This document shows, piece by piece, positions 57,001 through 64,000 of a DNA stretch of 64,000 nt. Within the stretch, counting starts at the first letter, position 1, and each line of letters starts with the position of its first letter. The notes under the pieces are model-generated. The model ran no database searches, had not been told where the DNA came from, and was given only the letters and a program-made list of their open reading frames with translations. A program made the position numbers and the translations under genes. This DNA is from Ottelia alismoides (Eukaryota; Streptophyta; Magnoliopsida; Alismatales; Hydrocharitaceae), in NCBI GenBank assembly GCA_037367405.1, contig JAZKJV010006041.1:124001-188000 (forward strand), given 5' to 3'.

Positions 57001-60000
57001 TTAGTGAGCAGAGGTTCGACCGCACTCTATTAGATAGCGGATCGTCGATCAACCTTCTTCCGGCAGCCCTTCTCGACCACTTAGAGTTGGGCACTCTTAG
57101 ACAGAGCAGGACATACCTTCAGTTTGCTGATCGGTCTGTCAAGAGGCCAAAGGGGTTGTTACGAGACGTTGTCGTCACGATTCAGGGTTTGCAATTCCCC
57201 GTGGACTTCGTAGTGCTGGACATGGAGACCCCTGACTCGTTGACCGATTCCCCCATCATCCTCGGTCGCCCGTTCTTGGCCACAGCCAAGGCAGTGACTG
57301 ACCATGACAGCGGGAAGGTGTACTTTCGCGTCCAGGGCGAGAGTATACAAATAGAGACGGTCAAGGACCACAGAGCCAGATCCAGATCCCGCTCACATGG
57401 TAGTACAGATTCAGAGCAGCTGACAGACACAGAGCCAGACATCCACCAGGACTGTGATTTTGTGATCACAGATGATGAGGCAGCTTGGGCAGATCCTGCA
57501 GCACAGACTATCCTCTCATATTCAGATACAGCTGATGCAGAGATGATAGAAGAGGAGAGTCTGGAGAGCACGGCCCTGGTTCAGGATACTATTGAGTCAG
57601 CAGAGTCGGACCTTGATCGCGACACGATTTCCAGTGATGGTGGTACTGAGGCCACCCTGCTCTATGGTGGTGCTGATGCCACCTTGTTCTCCGGTGGTAC
57701 TGATGCCACCGAGTCTGATATAGATCCCTCGGATTCAGAATCTGATTGGGCAGATTGTAATGATCAGATGCCAGATCTGGATCCACCTGAGCCTATAGAT
57801 GAGGAGGAGGTAGAGGCAGAGCAGAGCAGAGATAATGTAGAGGACCCGCCTTCTCCAGATCCAGTTTGTGAGAGTTCGTTATCATTCTCCCAGGCAAATT
57901 TGGCAGAATTATCCGCATACACACATCTTCTTCAGAAGCCAGATTTGCCAGCACCCAGCTGTCCAGAGCTAAAGCCGCTCCCTACTTCGCTGAAGTATCG
58001 ATTCCTTGCAGGAAAGTCTGAGATGTACCCAGTCATCATCTCTGCAGATCTGACTGGAGAACAAGAATCCCGTCTGATGGAGGTTCTTGAAAAGAACCGC
58101 AAGGCAATTGGATGGAGCGTAGCAGATCTCCATGGGATTAGCCCCTCGTTGTGCTCCCACCATATCTATCTCGAGGAAGGGGCAAAGCCGTCGCGTGAGT
58201 TCCAGCGGCGACTGAACCCCAACCTAAGAGAGGTTGTTATGAAGGAAATATCAAAATGGTGGAGTGCAGATTTTATTTATCCCATTTCCGACTCCAAGTG
58301 GGTTAGCCCTTTGCATGTGGTGCCCAAGAAGACGGGCATCACTACTGTGATCAGTGAGTCGGGAGAGGAGATTGCTACACGAGTACCCACCTCTTGGCGG
58401 GTCTGTGTTGACTACAGGAGACTCAACCAGGCCACCAAGAAGGACCATTTCCCCCTGCCTTTTATTGATCAGATCATAGAGAGACTGGCAGGGAAGAGCC
58501 ATTATTGCTTCCTAGATGGGTACTCGGGCTACAACCAGGTGGCCATCGCTCCTGAGGATCAGGAGAAGACCACCTTTACCTGTCCCTTCGGTACTTACGC
58601 TTTTCGACGCATGCCATTCGGGCTATGTAACGCCCCTGCGACTTTTCAGAGATGCATGCTGTCGATATTTTCGGACATGGTAGGGGAGTGTTTGGAGGTC
58701 TTCATGGACGACTTCTCGGTTTACGGCGACGGATTCGATTCCTGTCTTGACTGCCTAGACCGAGTACTCCAGCGATGTATTGATACCCGCTTGGTTCTGT
58801 CTTGGGAGAAGAGTCACTTCATGGTGACTCAAGGGACGGTGCTTGGCCACATCATCTCCAACAGAGGCATGGAGGTTGATCCGGCCAAGGTCGATGTCAT
58901 TAGGAAACTCACACCGCCGTCCAATCTGAAGCAGCTACGGTCCTTTCTGGGGCACGTTGGTTTTTATAGGAGATTCATTCATGATTTCAGCAAGATTGCC
59001 CGACCGTTGACTGACCTCTTGACGAAAGACACCGAGTTCCTTGTCGATGACAAGTGTCTTTCGTCCTTTGAGACTCTCCAGCAGTGCGTAATTGAGGCTC
59101 CTGTCCTTCAGCCACCCGATTGGTCTCTCCCATTTGAGATCATGACGGACGCCTCTGATTTTGCCGTAGGGGCAGTGCTAGGACAGAGGAGGGATGGAGT
59201 ACCATTTGCGATACACTATGCTAGCCGCACATTGGATTCCGCCCAGCGGAATTATACAGTCACAGAGAAGGAAATGCTAGCAGTAGTGTTTGCCCTAGAT
59301 AAATTCAGATCTTATATCATTGGATCCCGAGTGACCTTGTACACAGATCACACCGCCATCAGGTACCTCATGTCAAAGAAGGATGCCAAGGCCAGACTTA
59401 CTAGATGGATCCTTCTACTCCAGGAGTTCGACATTGAGATCAAGGATAAGCCTGGAGTCAAGAATGTGGTGGCGGATCATTTATCCCGATTAGAGCAGCC
59501 TGAGGATTCTGAGCAGATTGATCCCATTTGTGATACCTTCCCAGACGAGGCGATCCTTGCTATCGCCTCACTCCCGTGGTACGCCGATATTGTGAACTTT
59601 CTCGTTGCTGGGAAAGTCCCACAAGATTGGCCCAAGCAGAAGATTGAGACCTTCCTTGCGAAGGCCAAGTCCTACCACTGGGAGGATCCCATCCTTTACC
59701 ACGAAGGAGGGGATAGCATCTGGCGTCGGTGTATTCCTCAGGAGGAGCATCATAGTGTCCTCACTTACTGCCACAAGCTTGAGGCAGGAGGACATCATTC
59801 TGGGAGGAGAACGGCACAGAAAGTGCTCCAATCCGGCTTATGGTGGCCTACACTCTTTAAGGACTCTGATGAGTTCGTGAAGAGGTGTACTGACTGTCAG
59901 AGGATGGGCACTTGTGGACAGCGTGATATGATGCCGATGCAGCCCATTCACTTCTGTGAGGTTTTTGACGCATGGGGCATCGATTTCATGGGTCCATTCC

Positions 60001-60857
60001 CTAAGAGTCAGGGATTTGAGTACATTCTGTTGGCCGTAGATTATGTTAGTCGTTGGGTTGAGGCTATCCCTGCCCGAACCGCAGATGCGAAGACAGTTTG
60101 CAAATTTTTGAAAAAGAACATCATCACGCGGTTCGGGGTTCCACGAGTTCTTATTTCTGATGGGGGGTCTCACTTCATCAACGACCAGGTGAAGGCACTT
60201 GCTAGAGAGTTCGGCATAGACCATCGTGTTGCCACACCGTATCATCCACAGACGAATGGTCTAGCCGAAGTGTCGAATAGGGAGATCAAGAATATTTTGC
60301 AGAAAGTCGTCCACCCTGACCGAAAGAATTGGTCACAGCTTTTGGACTCGGTCTTGTGGGCATATAGGACGTCTTTCAAGACTCCATTGGGTACATCTCC
60401 CTTTCGCCTCGTGTATGGCAAGCCTTGTCACTTACCAGTTGAGCTGAGGCACAAGTCACTCTGGGCAGTTACAGACATATTGATGGATCCAAATGGTATA
60501 GGAGACCAGAGGAGGGCAGAGTTAGCCGCCTTGGAAGAGCTTAGAGATGCAGCATTCTCAAACAGCCTACATTATAAGGAGAAAGTCAAGGAGTGGCATG
60601 ATTCTCATATCAGCCACAAGCATTTTGAGATTGGACAGAAAGTATGGCTGTTTGATGCGAGGCTTAGATTATTTCCAGGGAAGCTACAGAGCAAATGGAA
60701 AGGACCCTATTTGGTCAGAAAGGTACACGATAACGGTAGCATTGATATATCTGAGTTATCTTCTGAGAGTACCTTCCGAGTGAACGGCCAGCGGCTCAAA
60801 CCATTTCTAGATCATGAGCCGCGGGACGTTATTATTGCCGCTATTCATTTTGCGTGA
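54015..60857 (+). CDS. Athila-3 gag-pol polyprotein, 2,280 aa, intact
   Basis: One uninterrupted frame. In order: N-terminal acidic region and a poly-Ala run (about residues 151-170); gag core 196-360 (MAFPFSLADRAAAWLKHL from 244); Gln/Pro-rich linker 500-650, with no CCHC zinc knuckle seen; first cluster of G-G-T-(D/E)-A-(T/A) repeats 767-833; aspartic protease with catalytic Asp1007 (LLDSGSSINLLP) and ILGRPFL flap region 1082-1088; second repeat cluster 1209-1232; reverse transcriptase about 1430-1620 (DYRRLNQATKKDHFPLPFID, FMDD with Asp1565/Asp1566); RNase H from MTDASDFAVGAVL (Asp1712; Asp1778 in YTDH); integrase with Cys1958/Cys1961 zinc ligands and catalytic Asp1990, Asp2049, Glu2085 (D-58-D-35-E); C-terminus ending at codon 2280. 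All catalytic residues are present. The protease would cut the chain into capsid and enzymes. ATG 54015 is followed by a second ATG at 54018; either may start. GC content is much higher than the surrounding DNA. Confidence 0.95.
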   Translation: MMGRRSLRQPLAAPLSGASTSSSRLARESRDQLSGPEFESTLFPLDPLSSVPERHEPEERRIHLTEPELGSSDFADIPMAGAGSSDDRQPEHFVLDQGAINSTLIASLETVQNQLRDQGAFMIEMRRELERLRREREEPSEPEDIPDADAEAEAAAAAAAAAAAAAAAARPMRELHNPGSTLMHQWVVIPAIVGDFKFPPNTLQMLPHFHGLATEEPHLHLQEFLMICSTVHDRRVDQDTIRMMAFPFSLADRAAAWLKHLGKFVYTWDQLRTEYLNKYYPLGRTNAARALINNFSMLPNEQFHEAWERFRELLDRCPHHDISKPNLVQSFFSGLTPDLQGLVNASCGGSYFAKDHNQVWAIYEEMAENYMVMSQTRLYTQRSQQPPGPVQYQRIARVDAGPSSSSTVAAAQAESAAADMGIISEKLDRMEIIEKKQCQGITQMEEMAQTLSDMKTQLLCLQEAQTAPQPRLLSRGDSGGSRSSSQRSSSLQQPRQVHLVQAESYQQQQPSYQAPPSPDLQMVVYQPDQPLDVLPPAPYDAEPLMDVNGIWYDRPQPGIRRDHPGFRWGNGGNQPQQQPAGQGGQYSQQRDHQQPPAHQPSSLVSRPYQQQGQYWRREQQAHQQQHPSSYPSQPQQHQVQQPYYQRGNPSGSHESPAMDDIARLFTEQQATFRREMDEFRQEMRDLMRGKAAIPAQIEPNPNNLKRKSEQVVHTEPTTSSESFDVISSDTFDADFVTLRSGRRPAGGASSERQREDPSRAPDEEEESGTEAAHHDDGGTDATRDADSTGGTEAAVSPHRGGGTDATSRAEPASGTDAARRLVVEPTRGGTDATNIYSDRNVVFPRMNVSRNSDLNKGKGLVSSDPTVVNDVCEDPVIESSRPIPSPSSEKDPVIPFPRALELGKGKKKEKDPKKREQEEFSQSMIDRFHIQLTLNEALQHIPLLQRSLRDRTTVRRTKRNKTAEIHVLTKATCYAIHNHLPTKRPDLGAPYVRCQISEQRFDRTLLDSGSSINLLPAALLDHLELGTLRQSRTYLQFADRSVKRPKGLLRDVVVTIQGLQFPVDFVVLDMETPDSLTDSPIILGRPFLATAKAVTDHDSGKVYFRVQGESIQIETVKDHRARSRSRSHGSTDSEQLTDTEPDIHQDCDFVITDDEAAWADPAAQTILSYSDTADAEMIEEESLESTALVQDTIESAESDLDRDTISSDGGTEATLLYGGADATLFSGGTDATESDIDPSDSESDWADCNDQMPDLDPPEPIDEEEVEAEQSRDNVEDPPSPDPVCESSLSFSQANLAELSAYTHLLQKPDLPAPSCPELKPLPTSLKYRFLAGKSEMYPVIISADLTGEQESRLMEVLEKNRKAIGWSVADLHGISPSLCSHHIYLEEGAKPSREFQRRLNPNLREVVMKEISKWWSADFIYPISDSKWVSPLHVVPKKTGITTVISESGEEIATRVPTSWRVCVDYRRLNQATKKDHFPLPFIDQIIERLAGKSHYCFLDGYSGYNQVAIAPEDQEKTTFTCPFGTYAFRRMPFGLCNAPATFQRCMLSIFSDMVGECLEVFMDDFSVYGDGFDSCLDCLDRVLQRCIDTRLVLSWEKSHFMVTQGTVLGHIISNRGMEVDPAKVDVIRKLTPPSNLKQLRSFLGHVGFYRRFIHDFSKIARPLTDLLTKDTEFLVDDKCLSSFETLQQCVIEAPVLQPPDWSLPFEIMTDASDFAVGAVLGQRRDGVPFAIHYASRTLDSAQRNYTVTEKEMLAVVFALDKFRSYIIGSRVTLYTDHTAIRYLMSKKDAKARLTRWILLLQEFDIEIKDKPGVKNVVADHLSRLEQPEDSEQIDPICDTFPDEAILAIASLPWYADIVNFLVAGKVPQDWPKQKIETFLAKAKSYHWEDPILYHEGGDSIWRRCIPQEEHHSVLTYCHKLEAGGHHSGRRTAQKVLQSGLWWPTLFKDSDEFVKRCTDCQRMGTCGQRDMMPMQPIHFCEVFDAWGIDFMGPFPKSQGFEYILLAVDYVSRWVEAIPARTADAKTVCKFLKKNIITRFGVPRVLISDGGSHFINDQVKALAREFGIDHRVATPYHPQTNGLAEVSNREIKNILQKVVHPDRKNWSQLLDSVLWAYRTSFKTPLGTSPFRLVYGKPCHLPVELRHKSLWAVTDILMDPNGIGDQRRAELAALEELRDAAFSNSLHYKEKVKEWHDSHISHKHFEIGQKVWLFDARLRLFPGKLQSKWKGPYLVRKVHDNGSIDISELSSESTFRVNGQRLKPFLDHEPRDVIIAAIHFA

Positions 60858-62904
60858 GATGTGGTCTTTTGACTCACATCTTTTGCATCTCACGCCTGAT
60901 TTTCACTGTTCTTCCGCCTGTATAGATCCAGTTGTCCATATCATTCTATTCTTTAGTCCCACATCCCATTTCTCATCCTATGATTATGCTATACTTAGGG
61001 TGTACTTTACCCTAAGTATAGGGGGGATGTCGGGCCTGTGAGTATTCTTTTCATTCTTTCTGCTCTTGTTTTTGCTGCCTATACTTAGGGATATTTTACC
61101 CTAAGTATAGGGGGGGCAGATTCTGTATCTTCTTCACTCGGCTTTCCCTTCATGTACAGCTTGCTATACTTAGGATTAGTTAATCCTAAGTATAGGGGGA
61201 GACCACCGAGTCCATCTCATTCTATTCATTTATTCATTCCTTTTCACTTCCCTTTTACTAAGCACGAGTTATGTCTTCTTCATCGCTCTTGATCACTCTG
61301 AGGACATCGTTCGAGCTAAGTATAGGGGGGGTGTGTATATATTTCATATATACTTTAGCCATAACTCGTACTTTGTGTGAGTGTGTTAATTAATAAAATG
61401 GCTAAAAATCACAAAAATTAAAAATTTTTCATGTACATAAACCTCTTTTATTCTTGCACAGACATAGCTAGTGTATAAAGTATTTTTGTAAAAATGATTT
61501 CAAAAATCTTTTGTGTAAAGCTTGTGTAAATATTTTGTATCAAAATTATGTATATAGTACAAAATTTTTCCAAAATGTTTTGAAAATCAAAAGTTTGCAA
61601 AAATCTTGTGTAAATGTTTGTAAATATCTTTTTGCAAAACCTGCACTTCATGCATCATTCATTCATGATTTCAAAACATTTTTCAAAATTTTTGCATGTT
61701 TGTAAAATATTTGTAAATAGCATCTTGTGTACATATATGTATATAGTTTTTCCTGGATGAGAGTTGACATTTAAACTAAGCCTGGAATTAAATTGAGAAA
61801 TGGAGCTTGAATAAGATCTTAATTCACTTAACTTCAAGAGGAACCTTGTAGGACTTAGGGTTAAGGCTTTTCAGGTCCATAAGGACTTAATTCTTTGAGT
61901 CCACTAGGCTATGAGCATATGTCATCTTGATGAGCCTAAGTAGAGCACTTAACAACACACATATGACTCTCAGAGACAATGGCTTAACTTGTACCTGCAC
62001 TTTACACATGGCTCTCCATGGATGAGGTGGTGAGGAGGCAGTTTCTTTTGGCTTGGGGTAGCATATGAGGGTAGTACTTCTAGGCGGAACCTCTCTTCTT
62101 CTTATAGTGAAGGAAGTGCACCTCAACTTGGTCTAGTGGTGTTGAAAGCTAAAGACAGAAGCTGTGGGTTGCAATAAAGCTTCAAAAGAGGGATAGTCTA
62201 CTGGCTCAAGGGGAAATTTCTTATATATGCTGCACCATGTAGATATGTGTACAGAAGTCTTGAAAAAAAAAAAATGCAAAAATGCGAAAAGAACTCCAAA
62301 AAAATGGTGGGTCGGATTGAAAATTTAATAACCCCACCGGAGTATGAAGCAAAAGCTTATGGTATCATGTTACATCTCATGAAGCTTGCAGCGGGAGACT
62401 TAGCTACACTGGCTAAGCTTCCAAAACTCTATACTTCTACCCCCTCTCCTTGAGCCGGTTGCACTTGAACTTAGAAGGGAATACCCCGCTTCTCGAGGAA
62501 AGAGTTGCTAGACTGAGGCATTAGAGTTACCAGGTTGAGGGAGGTTGTTTCTTTATTACTTCTGAGGTGGAGAGCCACATATCACTTACACCGCAAGGAA
62601 AAGATTCATGGTCATTAGAGTTTGTGTATGTAGACTTGTTCTGATCTGGTTTATTGAGGAGTCTTGCCCATAGATTGGTGGAACTTGGAGGCTGTTGAGT
62701 TTTAGGCTTAAGTCCAAATAAGGTTCCGACACATTAATAATCCAAAGATCTGATCGAGCTCCATATTTCAAGTTAATGAAGGAAAATTTAATAAGTCAAC
62801 CTTGATCCATGTACATCCTCTTTTTCTTTTTCTTTTTCTTTCTTTTTCACTTCTTTTTCAAATAAGTGTTTGCTAAGGGACTAGCAAAGTTAAGCATAGG
62901 GGGG
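60858..62904 (+). other. Athila-3 3' UTR with hairpin/polypurine series and true polypurine tract
   Basis: No env-like ORF; ORFs are under 80 codons. It holds three near-perfect hairpins each ending in a G-run (60989-61026, 61079-61116, 61165-61200), a fourth G-run within a larger inverted repeat (61264-61369), an AT-rich stretch (61380-61740), a pyrimidine run (62818-62860), a hairpin (62869-62888) and the polypurine tract AGCATAGGGGGG (62893-62904) at the LTR edge. Confidence 0.75.
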
Positions 62905-64000
62905 TGATGAATACCCATTCATCACTCTTTATTCTTCTATTTTAGCTACAAAAACCCTTTGCAAATACATGTAGATATGTGTAAATACAAATAATTACCA
63001 AAAGCATGCATTGTGTAAAAACCTATAATTAGCATGTTTTTGTGCACAAAATAAAAGAATAAAGAGCAAAAAGAAAAAGAGGGAAATATTTAGAATAAAT
63101 ATTGAGCAACCTAACCCAAGGGAGGGCTCAGCATGGGCCTGACCGCATAAAAGCCAAGTAGAGGGAGATAGGAGCTCATTTGTATATATTTATAATAAAA
63201 CTTTATATTTTCCTCACCCAAAAATATGTTTGTACATAATGTGTGTATATTTAGAATCTATTAAAAATAAAATAAAAAGATAAAAATCAAAAATACAAAA
63301 ATACCCTTCTTTCACCATGTACATAACCCACACCATTGTATTTATTTAACCTTGTAAATAAACTCAATTATTTTCTAAACTTTTTGTAAATATTCTATGT
63401 CACATTTTGTAAATAAAATAAATAAAAAGAAACAAAACAAAAATCAAATAAAAATCACAAAATTGAAAATACAAAAATACATTGTATTTATACCATGTAT
63501 ATAAATATATTCAACCATTTATTTCACCCTTGTATATAAGTGATAAAATTAAAATAAAAATATTCTTTTATTCTATATTTTATCTTGTAAATAAATAAAA
63601 TACAAAATGAGCATAAAAACACAAAAAAATAACAAATAAAAAAAATCAAAAATAAAAATCCATATAGTGTACATATACCTATATATAGAGCTAACCTATT
63701 TTTATTTCCAAAAATTAAATAAAAATCACCAAAAAATAGAAAAAAATAAAAGAAAAATATTTCATGTTTTGAGTTTTCCTTAATTCAGCCTATTTCTACC
63801 CTAAGAAAATAAAACAAAATCCGGGCACACGTGGCCGCCCCTGGTTGGTCCACGGGGGAATGTTGACCCCGGTCAACTCCCCCGCGACCTCCTTCCTATT
63901 CCGGAATGCGTGCGCCAGCCCATCTTCCCCGATTTTTCCCACGCGCTCCAGGCTGTCTTCCACTCAACCCCCGCGCCCAGATTCTTCGCCGCACATCCCT
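62905..64000 (+). repeat. Athila-3 3' LTR, first 1,096 bp
   Basis: Starts TGATGAATACCC right after the polypurine tract and is colinear with 49083-50178 (offset 13,822). Cut by the window end before the TATA box. Confidence 0.95.

Larger units (their letters stand above)
49083..64000 (+). mobile_element. Athila-3: near-intact Ty3/gypsy Athila retrotransposon (right end outside window)
   Basis: Order: 5' LTR (49083-52729), tRNA-Asp primer site, 1.26-kb leader, single gag-pol ORF (54015-60857), 2-kb 3' UTR, polypurine tract, 3' LTR (from 62905). The 1,096 bp of 3' LTR in the window align without gaps to 49083-50178 with one difference seen (A at 49983, G at 63805), so the insertion is very young. 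The left flank GTAAC (49078-49082) predicts the right target duplication about 2.55 kb beyond the window. No env-like ORF. Confidence 0.95.

Noticed and set aside
60989..61200. Hairpins followed by homopolymer as bacterial-type terminators
   Set aside because: The runs are G, not T, the DNA is plant, and the runs match the retroelement polypurine tract.
60858..62904. Possible env-like ORF, as carried by some Athila elements
   Set aside because: No ORF over 80 codons, no signal peptide followed by a transmembrane segment; the region is untranslated.
1..64000. tRNA, rRNA, riboswitch or CRISPR
   Set aside because: No cloverleaf with conserved arms was seen by eye (the tRNA-like matches are primer sites), and repeats are transposon-derived or microsatellites, not spaced direct repeats.

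Overview
The window is plant nuclear DNA, most likely from a flowering plant with a repeat-rich genome. The evidence is tRNA-Asp- and tRNA-Met-primed LTR retrotransposons of the Athila (Ty3/gypsy), gypsy-gag and Ty1/copia types, hAT and Mutator-like DNA elements, LINE scraps, MITEs, and one host exon with a plant-style splice acceptor. I see no bacterial or organellar genes, tRNA, rRNA or CRISPR. The species cannot be named from the sequence.

Layout. 1-2487: 5' end of a decayed Athila element (+). 2488-6830: 3' half of a second Athila element (-) inserted in it, with 3' LTR, polypurine tract and integrase. 6831-7028: LINE scrap. 7029-9045: Athila LTR (-). 9050-12402: truncated copia A (-) lying in a hAT transposase gene (12403-13682). 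13873-24230: a gypsy element (+), with LTR, primer site and gag, split by copia D (14371-17923, itself carrying an 824-bp hAT element) and by copia B (18062-23096, -). 24240-31496: remnant of a long LTR (-) split by complete copia C (24432-29404, +). 31497-40130: copia E (-), whose 3' LTR carries a fold-back MITE and whose integrase region is split by complete copia F (34553-39592, +). 40131-45040: the only probable host gene, a terminal exon for a protein with RGG boxes and two U1/matrin-type zinc fingers. 45040-49082: LINE scrap, MITE-like repeats and two (TA)n-flanked TIR elements. 49083 to the end: a near-intact young Athila element with a 3.65-kb 5' LTR, perfect tRNA-Asp primer site, one uninterrupted 2,280-codon gag-pol ORF, a 2-kb 3' UTR and the start of the 3' LTR.

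Target-site duplications support four nested insertions: copia B GTTCT, copia C AAATG, copia D CATAT and copia F ATCAC. The hAT element inside copia D has a 7-of-8-matching 8-bp duplication.

Most unusual signals. (1) Nine copies of an 18-nt in-frame unit flank the protease of the intact Athila ORF; each can fold as a small hairpin whose closing stem covaries (T-A or C-G). (2) The Athila 3' UTR carries a series of polypurine-like motifs preceded by near-perfect hairpins, and a separate hairpin sits just before the true polypurine tract in two divergent Athila elements. (3) A leader block is conserved between two divergent Athila elements. None has been tested computationally here.
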